The translations under genes and the position numbers were made by a program. A DNA stretch of 64,000 nucleotides from Longimonas halophila. Its GTDB lineage: Bacteria > Bacteroidota > Rhodothermia > Rhodothermales > Salinibacteraceae. How positions within the stretch are numbered: the stretch's first letter is position 1; each line of letters begins with the position of its first letter. The notes under the pieces are model-generated. The model saw nothing but the letters and a program-made list of their open reading frames with translations, had not been told where the DNA came from and made no database searches. Shown one piece after another: positions 52,911 through 61,357 of this stretch. Location: positions 124,001 through 188,000 of the forward strand of contig NZ_PDEP01000005.1 in assembly GCF_002554705.1 (NCBI RefSeq), read 5' to 3'.

Positions 52911-53585
52911 ATGTCAACCTCTACGGTTTGTCTCCCTGCTGCTATGCCTAACGAACTGCTCCAGCGTAACCGGGAATGGGCGGCTGAACACGAGCCCGGC
53001 TTCTTCGACGATCTCGCCCACGGCCAGTCGCCTCGCTTCTTGTGGATTAGCTGCTCCGACAGCCGCGTGCCCGCTAACGAGATTGTGGAGTGTCATCCGG
53101 GCGATCTGTTTGTGCATCGCAACATCGCCAATCGCATCGACCACGACGACCTGAACGGCCTCTCGGTGCTGCAATATGCGGTGGAGGTACTCCAGGTGCC
53201 GCACATCGTAGTGTGTGGGCACTACCAGTGCGGCGGTGTGAAAGCCGCAATGGAGCACACCGACCACGGCCTCATCGATAACTGGCTGCGCCCCATTAAG
53301 CGATGCTACCACGAGCATCACGACGAACTTGACGGCATCGCTGACGACCAGGCGCGGTGGGACCGCCTTTGCGAGCTCAACGTGATCGACCAGGTGGAAG
53401 GTATTGCCAGCACCACCGTAGTGCAGAAAGCCTGGCAGCGCGGACACGCCATAACCATTCACGGCTGGATCTATCAGCTTGCCAACGGCAAAATCCACAA
53501 CCTGGGCGTTGAGGTCGACGGCCCTGACCAGGTACCGGCTATCTACCGGATCAATGAACCATTGTCGGTTTCGGGGGATGCATAG
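52911..53585 (+). CDS. can: Beta-class carbonic anhydrase
   Basis: A 224-residue enzyme from ATG 52911, or 213 from 52944, which matches the usual family N-terminus better. Zinc ligands: Cys48 in ISCSDSRV, His104 and Cys107 in VCGHYQCGG; the Asp50-Arg52 dyad is also in place. It interconverts CO2 and bicarbonate in the cytoplasm. It is last in the dab cluster, 96 bp after the PII-like gene, and would convert stored bicarbonate for carboxylating enzymes. Confidence 0.95.
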   Translation: MSTSTVCLPAAMPNELLQRNREWAAEHEPGFFDDLAHGQSPRFLWISCSDSRVPANEIVECHPGDLFVHRNIANRIDHDDLNGLSVLQYAVEVLQVPHIVVCGHYQCGGVKAAMEHTDHGLIDNWLRPIKRCYHEHHDELDGIADDQARWDRLCELNVIDQVEGIASTTVVQKAWQRGHAITIHGWIYQLANGKIHNLGVEVDGPDQVPAIYRINEPLSVSGDA

Positions 53586-53845
53586 GTCGGGCCGTTTCCT
53601 CGCAGCTCAGCGGAGCCATGCGACGAGTGGGCTAAACAGACACATGCATCGTTGGTGTGTGGATGGACCGAAGGATGAACGGGTGAACGAAAAAACATCT
53701 GCTTCTGAGGCGAACGGCCCCCGTTCGCCCTGCCAGCCGCTCCGGAGACGTCTGTGCCGAGGGTGCTTCCAGTCTTCGGCTACCGGTATATTTCTTCCAG
53801 CACTTAGCGTTGAACCGCTACCAAAACATCTTCTTCCAGCGCGAA

Positions 53846-53932
53846 GAACGGGGCAGAGCCCCTAAACGACCACGTCAAGAGGCAGAGCCCCGCGACGTGG
53901 TGACGGGTGTGAGTTACAACCGCGTACGTCCT
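53846..53932 (+). repeat. MITE family C, decayed copy
   Basis: An 87-bp stretch (GAACGGGGCAGAGCCCCTAA ... GAGTTACAACCGCGTACGTCCT) that aligns at roughly 80% with the right part of the intact element at 63217-63348. Its right end still resembles the terminal repeat; the left end is not recognisable. It lies in the 53586-53941 gap, which also contains a perfect palindrome at 53709-53729 (GGCGAACGG-CCC-CCGTTCGCC) and no gene. Confidence 0.7.
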
Positions 53933-53941
53933 CCGGCTCGT

Positions 53942-55207
53942 CTACTCCTGACCCACGCCCGCTACGCGCCCGATGCGAACGCGCCGGGTGTCGTCAGAGA
54001 CCGCGGTCCAGGCCAGCCACACGTGGTTGGTGGTGCGTGCCAGCACAGGAAACCCGCTCCCTCGTCCGGTAGTCACCGGCACAAGATTAGAAGCAGCGGA
54101 TGCCTCTTCACCATGTGCCAGGCGCGCCATGATGTGGCCCGATGAAGCGCCTGCGTCGGCAGCTTCGACCCAGGTAAGCAGCGTCCGATCCGTGTCAACC
54201 GCCACAGCTCCGACGCGACCGGCGGGGTGGCCCTGATCGATCTGTGTGGCCGCGCCGAAATCGCCTGAATCGTTGCGGGCCGAGGCCCAGAAGACCTTGG
54301 GTGTACTCTCGCTGCCCGTGAACCAGACGGCATCGGTGGTGGTGCCGCGCCGGGCAACCGCTGGGCCTTCCACCGGACAGGCCGGCATCTGCCAGTCGTC
54401 TGCAGCCACCCGGCCCTCATTCTGATGTCCCGCTGGAGTAACACGCGCGGATGCAATGTCGCGGACCTCGGCCTGGGTACGGTCGCGGTACAAGATGCGG
54501 ACGTCTGTGCCCTCGCGTACCGAGGCCGTCATGCAGCAGTCGCAGACCCGCGCATCCAACTCGATATCTTGACTCAGGCGCGTCTCGCCCGGTTTCAGGC
54601 GTGCCCAACGCAGACTCATTGCCCCCGAGTTGGTGTGCGAATCGTGGGTTGCTTCGTCGTTTGGGTTCGTCTCCTCAGAAACAGTACGGCGGCCGTCCAG
54701 CCACGCAACGCCCAGTGTGCTATCGTTGAGCACGACGGAGGAGAGAAAGCCGTGCTCGGCCGGTCGCTCCTCGCCGTGAAGCACAAACGGATCGCTCCAC
54801 GTAGCCCCGCCGTCGTCCGACCATGCGGCGTGAATGCTGTAGTGATAGGCCACCGGGCCGCTGCGCACGAGCCAGTGTGCAAAAAGCCAGTCCCCCACCG
54901 GACGCACGCCCGGCGTATCGGCCCAGTTCGCAAACCAGTCGGTTCCTTCAGTCACCGTCTGTGGGGCCGTCCATTCACGTCCATCATGACGGACAAACTT
55001 CAGTGCGTGTCCCTCCTCGGTGTCCTCCAGATACGAAAGCAACAGGCGATCCTCCGCATCCACAGAAAGGCGGGGTGCAAAGGTGTTGTTTTCAAGAGCC
55101 ACCGCGACCGATTCCAGCGAAAGAGACGTCGTATCTGGTGCGGTGCAGGCGCTAAACCCCGCCGCAAGTATGCAGAATACAATAGGAACTGCGAATAGGT
55201 ATCGCAT
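53942..55207 (-). CDS. Sialidase-fold (BNR) lipoprotein with a CxCC motif
   Basis: A 421-residue protein. From ATG 55207 it opens with YLFAVPIVFCILAAGFSAC, a lipoprotein signal with lipobox FSAC. The mature part has repeated beta-propeller blades, including Asp-box text WSDDGGATWSDPF and VFWASARNDSGDFG, as in exo-alpha-sialidase-like proteins, but the usual catalytic arginine triad is not evident. In the middle is the unusual DARVCDCCMTASV, a C-x-C-C cluster that could bind copper or another soft metal, or form disulfides. Substrate unknown; I do not claim sialidase activity. Confidence 0.7.
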   Translation of the reverse strand: MRYLFAVPIVFCILAAGFSACTAPDTTSLSLESVAVALENNTFAPRLSVDAEDRLLLSYLEDTEEGHALKFVRHDGREWTAPQTVTEGTDWFANWADTPGVRPVGDWLFAHWLVRSGPVAYHYSIHAAWSDDGGATWSDPFVLHGEERPAEHGFLSSVVLNDSTLGVAWLDGRRTVSEETNPNDEATHDSHTNSGAMSLRWARLKPGETRLSQDIELDARVCDCCMTASVREGTDVRILYRDRTQAEVRDIASARVTPAGHQNEGRVAADDWQMPACPVEGPAVARRGTTTDAVWFTGSESTPKVFWASARNDSGDFGAATQIDQGHPAGRVGAVAVDTDRTLLTWVEAADAGASSGHIMARLAHGEEASAASNLVPVTTGRGSGFPVLARTTNHVWLAWTAVSDDTRRVRIGRVAGVGQE

Positions 55208-55517
55208 GAGGGGGCGTCCCGGCACGGGCTGTTGTGTCATGTGAGGCATACGGATGCTACAGCGTGCTTTCCAAGGAACGAAGGCGGCGAGACATTTGCC
55301 AGATCAGACTCTTCTCGCCTCGGCAGCTTGACTTCCTGCCCGCAAGAATCCTCGAATGTGTAAAAGGCCTGTCTTATATCGATTTATATTCGAACAACAT
55401 GGGCTCTTGAAGTTGCAACCAGATCAAAGTTGATCCTCTTCGAGAGGATTCTAAACACCGGCTCGAAGCTGTCTTTGGGTCGCTCACATGCCCATGCATT
55501 TAGTCCCCTCTCTTCTG

Positions 55518-56756
55518 ATGAAAGACTCTCCCACCGTACTCGTTATTGGCGGCGGTGCCACCGGCACGGGCATTGCACGCGACCTTGCACTTCGCGGCAT
55601 TGACGTCATGCTTGCAGAGCGAAATGGACTCTCAAGCGGAGCATCCAGCCGCTCTCATGGACTCCTCCATAGCGGAGCCCGCTACGCCGAGGCCGACCAA
55701 ATAGGCGCTGAAGAGTGTATTGAAGAAAACCAGGTACTCCGTGCAATTGCTGGAGAATGCATCCGCGATACAGGGGGGCTGTTTGTTCAACTTTCGGAGG
55801 ACGATCCGGATTACTTCGAAAGCAAGCGGGCTGCGTGCGAGTCTATCGGTATTGAGACGCGGGTGCTCGACGGCAACGAAGCCCGGCGTGCCGTACCAGG
55901 ACTCTCTCCACGCGTTGAGCGCGCCATGTGGGTGCCCGACGGAGTAATCTATCCTTCGCGTCTTGGTGCAGCTAACGCCGCCGATGCCGAGGCACATGGA
56001 GGCGCGGTCTACCCCCATGCGCCTCTTGAACGCCTCATGGTTGAAGACGGACGCGTCACCCAGGCTGTGTTGGGGGGCAGTGTGGGTAAAACAGTGGCGC
56101 CACAGTATGTCGTTAATGCGACAGGTGCCTGGGCCGGACAGGTGGCTGCGATGGCAGGTGTCAACGTTGAGATGGCTCCATCACGTGGCGTCATGATCTC
56201 TGTAAAGCATGATGCGCTTGGCCCTGCCCTCAACCGGTGCCGCGATCCCGATGATGGCGACATCATCGTTCCCCACGAACGTGAGGTGGTGCTCGGTACA
56301 ACAAGCGTCTCCGTCTCCGACCCCGACACGTACGAGGAGGCCGACTGGGAAGTCGAGAAGTCCGTCCAGGAGTGTGCCAAGATGCTGCCCCCGGTTGCAG
56401 AAGCCGCTGTGGTCCGTACGTGGTGGGGCGTGCGTCCGCTGTATGCCCCCGATGAGCAAAAGAGCAACCGGCGCGGGATTTCCCGAGGATTCTTTGTGCT
56501 TGACCATGCCAGCGATGGTGTGGAAAACTTCCTCAGCATTGTTGGCGGCAAGCTGACCACCTACCGTCAGATGGCAGAAGCCGTTGCCGATCGTGTCTGC
56601 CAAAAGCTCGGAGTAGATGCGGAGTGCCAGACGGCTACGCAAGCCCTGCCGGGGGCCAACGACCCAGCGCACCTCGACGCGCTGGTAGCGCGCTACGATG
56701 CGCAAGGGCCCACCGATGCTGATGTCGTTGTGAATGGCTCTACCCTGCGGAGATGA
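55518..56756 (+). CDS. GlpA-like glycerol-3-phosphate dehydrogenase, C-terminally short
   Basis: 412 residues from ATG 55518 (55488 is an alternative). FAD site: VLVIGGGATGTGIARDLALRGIDVMLAER, followed by GLSSGASSRSHGLLHSGARYAE, both as in anaerobic-type glycerol-3-phosphate dehydrogenase A. Late motifs: VRTWWGVRPLYAP and LSIVGGKLTTYRQMAEAVADRVC. The sequence ends at GPTDADVVVNGSTLRR, where family members normally continue for about 130-150 residues with a 2Fe-2S (BFD-like) domain. The wording is closest to what I recall of haloarchaeal GlpA. No glpB or glpC lies nearby, so the partner subunits are elsewhere or lost; the gene may be a truncated remnant. Confidence 0.75.
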   Translation: MKDSPTVLVIGGGATGTGIARDLALRGIDVMLAERNGLSSGASSRSHGLLHSGARYAEADQIGAEECIEENQVLRAIAGECIRDTGGLFVQLSEDDPDYFESKRAACESIGIETRVLDGNEARRAVPGLSPRVERAMWVPDGVIYPSRLGAANAADAEAHGGAVYPHAPLERLMVEDGRVTQAVLGGSVGKTVAPQYVVNATGAWAGQVAAMAGVNVEMAPSRGVMISVKHDALGPALNRCRDPDDGDIIVPHEREVVLGTTSVSVSDPDTYEEADWEVEKSVQECAKMLPPVAEAAVVRTWWGVRPLYAPDEQKSNRRGISRGFFVLDHASDGVENFLSIVGGKLTTYRQMAEAVADRVCQKLGVDAECQTATQALPGANDPAHLDALVARYDAQGPTDADVVVNGSTLRR

Positions 56757-56900
56757 CTTGAATGCCACCGATGGCACAAATGCGAGATGCGGGGTCCGCG
56801 ACGGACACGGCTGTGCAGATGTGTCACGAATCTACGTGCTGCGAGGGCGGTTCAGGAGAATAGACAGGTCATTTCTCGTTCTCTCAGACGGCTCCCACCC

Positions 56901-57698
56901 ATGCGCCCCACCCACGTCCTCGAAACCAGTCTGTATGCCTCGGATCTGGAGGCTGCCCGCCACTTCTACAGCACGGTGCTGAACCTGCCCGTGGTGTTTG
57001 ATGAGCCCGAGCGCCATCTCTCGTTCCGGTGTGGACGCGGCATTGTGCATGTGTTCATCGCCGAGGTGACGCGCGAAACCGAATCGCTGCCTGCCCACGG
57101 GACTGACGGACCCGGACACGTTGCGCTGGCAATTCCTTTTTGTCAGGTGGAGGCGTGGCGGGAGCGCTTTGCCGCACACGATATTCCCATCGAAGACACG
57201 GCTACCTGGCCGCATCACGAGCGCGCCGTTTCGCTGTATGTGCGCGATCCGGCAGGGAATAGCGTCGAACTGGCCACGTCCGAACTGTGGGGGCTGGACG
57301 CCGATGCCCGGGATGATGCCATGCTCCGCATCCGCCCGTATGTACCCGTCGATACCGAGGAGCAGCGCCCGATGGAGCAGCTCCAGAGCCGCACGCTGCG
57401 TCCCATTTGCAAGCTGCAGAATCCGCTCATCCTAACAACGGTGGCCCGCTACCTCCAGAAATACAATACGGGCTTTGCGAAAATGGACCCTGCCGACCAG
57501 GAGGCGAAGGTGCGGAATCTCCTAAAAGAAGACCGCCGCCTGAAGCGCTCGCTTGTGGGACTTGTGGCGGGGCACTTCACCGAAGACGAGTACGCGTTCT
57601 ATCTCGACCATCAGCGCGAGGTGCGGCGTCGGCTTGTGGCGCTCTTTACCCAGCGCGTGCTCGACCAGATGGAAGCGGTGGTGGGGCAGGTTGTATAG
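56901..57698 (+). CDS. VOC (glyoxalase-fold) protein with an extra C-terminal helical domain
   Basis: 265 residues from ATG 56901. Residues about 1-130 form a VOC metal-enzyme domain: THVLETSLYASDLEAARHFYSTVLNLPVVFDEPERHLSFRCGRGIVHVF, GPGHVALAIPFCQVEAWRERFAAHDIPIE and SLYVRDPAGNSVELATSELWG, with His in GHVALA and Glu in SVELA as likely metal ligands. Residues about 140-265 are a helical domain not known to me: TLRPICKLQNPLILTTVARYLQKYNTGFAK, EDRRLKRSLVGLVAGHFTEDEYAFYLDHQREVRRRLVALF. The fusion is unusual. The substrate is unknown; the domain division is seen. Confidence 0.75.
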   Translation: MRPTHVLETSLYASDLEAARHFYSTVLNLPVVFDEPERHLSFRCGRGIVHVFIAEVTRETESLPAHGTDGPGHVALAIPFCQVEAWRERFAAHDIPIEDTATWPHHERAVSLYVRDPAGNSVELATSELWGLDADARDDAMLRIRPYVPVDTEEQRPMEQLQSRTLRPICKLQNPLILTTVARYLQKYNTGFAKMDPADQEAKVRNLLKEDRRLKRSLVGLVAGHFTEDEYAFYLDHQREVRRRLVALFTQRVLDQMEAVVGQVV

Positions 57699-57919
57699 CC
57701 CAAAGGCGGTTTCGGTGGGATATGAAAGGCCCTCATGTTTCAGTGGAAGATGGATGCACTCGATTTTCCAGAGGTGTTTCCGGCGGTGATCGGAATGCAT
57801 GCCGCCCGTCGTCGAAGTGTATGCGGTGCCGGTTGATGTGTAGTGGGATGCCGCCTATCAAGACGTGAAGAGCGTCCAAAGTTCGCGTTCGACCCTTGCA
57901 TGGGTTAGCCTCAATTCTC

Positions 57920-57940
57920 TATTTGTATCGTGTCTAAATA
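57920..57940. promoter_or_regulatory. Palindromic operator-like site upstream of the P19/Tp34-like gene
   Basis: A 21-bp imperfect palindrome with left arm TATTTGTA and right arm TCTAAATA. Its right arm and the following AGGATAG (15 bp in all) recur at 63725-63739, before the next TonB receptor gene. It starts 75 bp before the ATG at 57995. The rest of the 57699-57994 gap holds nothing recognised. Confidence 0.55.
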
Positions 57941-57994
57941 AGGATAGAGCGCTCTGCCCGAGTGCTCCTCTCTCGAATCCAACCGATATATGCC

Positions 57995-58552
57995 ATGAAA
58001 CGGACGATCTGTGCATCCCTCTTGCTTTTGATGATGCTGTGCATGCCTGCACAGGCTCAGGAAATGATCATCGGCGAAGAGGTCATCGAGCCCGGTATTC
58101 AGCTTGTGTTTGAGGGCGCGCCCAAAGACGACGTAACGCCGCACGACCAGAACCTGGCCGAAGATAAAACCGATGTGCATCTCGAAGTGCTCACGACCTG
58201 GGCGACCGACGAGAGCATGGACGTGCCCGAAGGCGTAACGCGGGGGGGATTCGTGGCCTATCTCCACTTCTTTGCCACGATTACCAACGAAGCCACGGGC
58301 GATACCGAAACCGTGTCGCTCATTCCGCACGTCACGCTCGGCGATGCCATGCACTACGCCCGCAACGTATCGCTGCCGGGCGAGCCGACCGACCCGTACA
58401 CCGTGACGTTCGATGTGCGTCCGCCCGAGGAGACGGAACTCGCCTTCCACAAGAGCTGGCGCGATGCCCACGGCACGCCGCTGTTCGAAGCACAGTCGTT
58501 TACGTTCGAGGGGCTTGACTTTGAGGAGATCGCAGCGGCTACGCGACGGTAG
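57995..58552 (+). CDS. Periplasmic P19/Tp34-type iron transport protein
   Basis: 185 residues from ATG 57995 (MKRTICASLLLLMMLCMPAQAQ gives a signal peptide). The mature protein is Ig-fold-like with the text VHLEVLTTW, GGFVAYLHFFATITNEATGDTETVSLIPHVTLGDAMHYARNVSLPG, and YTVTFDVRPPEETELAFHKSWRD. This matches the Tp34/P19 iron-binding family, where the Met and His residues (here MHY) bind metal. It binds ferrous or copper-linked iron in the periplasm. The following TonB receptor and PepSY protein support an iron-uptake role. The match is from pattern and is not certain. Confidence 0.75.
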   Translation: MKRTICASLLLLMMLCMPAQAQEMIIGEEVIEPGIQLVFEGAPKDDVTPHDQNLAEDKTDVHLEVLTTWATDESMDVPEGVTRGGFVAYLHFFATITNEATGDTETVSLIPHVTLGDAMHYARNVSLPGEPTDPYTVTFDVRPPEETELAFHKSWRDAHGTPLFEAQSFTFEGLDFEEIAAATRR

Positions 58553-58618
58553 CACCGCTGAACGTCACCCACCCACCCATGCAGCGTGTGTTGCCCAGCA
58601 CATAGCTGCGTACAGATT

Positions 58619-58643
58619 GTTATCTGGATGAAGTTCAGATAAC
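58619..58643. promoter_or_regulatory. Palindromic operator-like site upstream of the TonB receptor
   Basis: An 8-bp perfect inverted repeat, GTTATCTG and CAGATAAC, separated by 9 bp, lying 46 bp before the ATG at 58689. It differs from the TATTTAGA/TCTAAATA sites, so a different regulator, or none, may bind. A regulatory role is inference. Confidence 0.5.
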
Positions 58644-58688
58644 TATAACTTCTACACGACGCTTTTTAAATTACCCACCTTATCACGC

Positions 58689-61094
58689 ATGACCCACGCG
58701 ATACGCTACGCCAGCCTCGTATTTCTTGTGCTCGGATGGATGACCACAAGCGTCCTTGCGCAGTCCGGCGAAATTACGGGCACCGTCGTCGATGCAACGA
58801 CCGAGGAGCCGCTCAGCGGGGTGAACATTGGCCTTGAAGGCACCGCTTTCGGCGCAGCCACCAACGCCGACGGGGCGTTCATGCTTTCGGATGTGCCTGC
58901 CGACACCTACACGCTGCGCGCCAGCTTTGTGGGATACGAAACGATACGCCAGGAGATAACGGTAAACGCAGGCGAGACCGCCAGCGTCGCCCTCCAGTTT
59001 ACGCCCGCTGATATCGAACTACAGGGCGTTGAAGTGGTGGGCCGCCGAGCGCAAAGCTACGCAGGCGATTACAGCTTTGTCGCTACGAAATCAGCCACCC
59101 CGCTCATTGACGTGCCGCAGTCGGTCTCGGTCATCACCAAAGAGGTGCTCGACGACCAGCAGACGTACCGTCTGAACGAGGTGTTCAAGAACGTAGCGGG
59201 CGTCAACACCTTTTCCGGGTATAACGACTACACCGCACGTGGCTTCCGATCCGGGTCGAGCGATGCGCGGCTCTTGAACGGGCTCAAAGCGGGGTTCTCG
59301 TTCTGGACGAACCCGATTCTGCCCCACATCGAGCGCGTGGAGGTGCTCAAGGGCCCGGCCTCAGCGCTCTTTGCGAACACGAATCCCGGCGGCACCATCA
59401 ACATGGTCACGAAAAAGCCGCTGGCCTCCGAGCGCCAGAGCATCAACTTTACGCTGGGTAGCTACGACACCTACCGCGCTACGGCTGACTTCACGGGTCC
59501 GCTGACCGATGACGGCAGTGTGCTGTACCGTCTCAACGTGGGATACGAAAACGCCGATACCTTCCGCACGCTTCAGTTCAACGAGTCCATTCTTATTGCG
59601 CCCTCGGTATCGTTTCTCCCAAGCGACCGTACCCGCGTAAATGTCGATTTCGTCTACGCCGATGTAAACACGCGCCTCGACCGCGGCCAGCCCATCTTCG
59701 ACCAGACCGACGACCTCACCTCTACGCCCATCGACTTCTCACTGAGTCAGCCGGGCGACTTCATGAACAACACTAACTTTCACGTCACCACATCGCTCAG
59801 CCACGAATTTACCGACGCGCTCACGTTCAACAGTTCGTACATGCGCTTCCGCTATGATCATGACCTGGAGGAGCACCGCACGAGCAACGTCTTTTTGCCC
59901 AACGACCCCACCACGCTGCAACTCGCGTTCATCAAACGCAAACAGGAGCGGGTGGTGGATAACGTGACAAACTATTTCACCCTCGACACCGAAACCGGCG
60001 CTGTGGAGCATCAGGCGCTGGCCGGGTTCGACTTCTTGCAGCAAGACGACAACCGCACGCAGTGGGGCGCGCGCGGGGCCGACAACTTCATTCTGCCCGA
60101 TGGCACCGAAACGCCCGGCGGCAACGTGGGCAACTTCAGCCTGACGGATCCGGTGCGCACCATCGAGGGGCGCAACCCGGCCACGTACGAAGCCAACTGG
60201 TTTTCGGAGCCGTGGCTGGAGGAGCCGGTGCGTGCCCGCACCTACGGCGCCTACGTGCAAGATCAGGTGTCGTGGAACCGCTGGCAGGCGCTCGTATCGC
60301 TGCGCCACGAGTGGTACCGCGACCTGCTGCCCGAAAGCAGCGGCGGTGAAACCGTGGAGCAGACCGCCTGGCTGCCCCGGGCCGGACTCGTCTTCAGCGC
60401 GACCGACAATGTGAACCTGTACGGATCATTCTCGAAAGGCTTTCAGCCACAGGCAGCCAGCTCGCTGGTGAATCCGCAGGCGGGCGGCCCCTTCGACCCC
60501 GAAACCAGCTTCCTCTACGAAGCCGGGGCCAAGGGCATGTTCTTCGACGGACGTCTCTCGGCCACTGCTGCCGCCTACCAGATCACGAAAGAAAACGTGC
60601 TCGTAAGCGCCAACGATTCGGGCAATCCCAATCTGCTTGAACAGCGCGGCGAAGAGCGCTCACGCGGCGTGGAGCTGGAGGTGGCCGGGGAGCCCGTCAG
60701 CGGGCTGCGCCTCACGGCGAATTACGCCTACAACCGTGCTGAAATCATTGAGGCCGCCGACCCGGCCAACGAAGGCCAGATCAAGGAGAATGCGCCCGAA
60801 CATATGGGCGGTTTCTGGGGCACCTACACGATTTCCGACGGTCCGTTTGCCGGACTCGGATTTGGCGGCGGTGGCCACTTCGTCACCGAGCGCAATACCT
60901 TTGAATCCACCCTGCAACTGCCCGGCTACTTCGTGGCCGATGCCACGGCCTTCTACACGGTGAATAACTTCAAAATCACCGCCACGCTGAACAACGTGTT
61001 CGACGAAACCTACTGGACCGGCGGCTACAACTTCGGGCGCATTTACCCCGGCGAGCCGCGCTCGGCGCTCCTGAAAGTAGGCTACACGTTTTAA
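58689..61094 (+). CDS. TonB-dependent siderophore receptor
   Basis: 801 residues. The signal peptide (SLVFLVLGWMTTSVLAQ) precedes a carboxypeptidase-regulatory-like domain (GEITGTVVDATTEEPLSGVNIGLEGTAFGAATNADGAF), typical of Bacteroidota receptors. The plug domain follows: DVPQSVSVITKEVLDDQQTYRLNEVFKNVAGVNTFSGYND, then ILPHIERVEVLKGPASALFANTNPGGTINMVTKKP. The C-terminal barrel ends in GYTF. Plug text of this kind marks the FhuA/FoxA-type ferrisiderophore receptors. Substrate not known. It is preceded by a palindromic operator-like site and followed by the PepSY protein. Confidence 0.94.
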   Translation: MTHAIRYASLVFLVLGWMTTSVLAQSGEITGTVVDATTEEPLSGVNIGLEGTAFGAATNADGAFMLSDVPADTYTLRASFVGYETIRQEITVNAGETASVALQFTPADIELQGVEVVGRRAQSYAGDYSFVATKSATPLIDVPQSVSVITKEVLDDQQTYRLNEVFKNVAGVNTFSGYNDYTARGFRSGSSDARLLNGLKAGFSFWTNPILPHIERVEVLKGPASALFANTNPGGTINMVTKKPLASERQSINFTLGSYDTYRATADFTGPLTDDGSVLYRLNVGYENADTFRTLQFNESILIAPSVSFLPSDRTRVNVDFVYADVNTRLDRGQPIFDQTDDLTSTPIDFSLSQPGDFMNNTNFHVTTSLSHEFTDALTFNSSYMRFRYDHDLEEHRTSNVFLPNDPTTLQLAFIKRKQERVVDNVTNYFTLDTETGAVEHQALAGFDFLQQDDNRTQWGARGADNFILPDGTETPGGNVGNFSLTDPVRTIEGRNPATYEANWFSEPWLEEPVRARTYGAYVQDQVSWNRWQALVSLRHEWYRDLLPESSGGETVEQTAWLPRAGLVFSATDNVNLYGSFSKGFQPQAASSLVNPQAGGPFDPETSFLYEAGAKGMFFDGRLSATAAAYQITKENVLVSANDSGNPNLLEQRGEERSRGVELEVAGEPVSGLRLTANYAYNRAEIIEAADPANEGQIKENAPEHMGGFWGTYTISDGPFAGLGFGGGGHFVTERNTFESTLQLPGYFVADATAFYTVNNFKITATLNNVFDETYWTGGYNFGRIYPGEPRSALLKVGYTF

Positions 61095-61172
61095 GCATTC
61101 GTTTGGGGGATACAGAGCGTAGCGAGCAATCAGGACAGTACTATTGCAGTGTCAACGTTCCTCCCAACCTGT

Positions 61173-61237
61173 TGTCATGTTGAGCAAGCGGAGCCCCGAC
61201 GTCTTTCGGGGTGAAGCGCGTCGAAACATCTCCTCGG
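61173..61237. repeat. Intergenic repeat with a CCCCGA/TCGGGG hairpin
   Basis: TGTCATGTTGAGCAAGCGGA, followed by CCCCGACGTCTTTCGGGG and GAAACATCTCCTCGG, has the look of the short genome-wide intergenic repeats (a TGTCAT..GAGC..CATCTC frame) that recur in this group. A related unit is at 63489-63520. No gene is seen in the 61095-61357 gap. Confidence 0.5.
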
Positions 61238-61357
61238 CGTTCAGCAGATACGGCTAAACAGGAGGACTTGCCTAACTTCGGCGGAATCGTTTGCATCCCC
61301 GGTGGTGTCCGTTTATCTCAGCACGAATTGACATTACATTCTGTTTTTAAATCGTTT

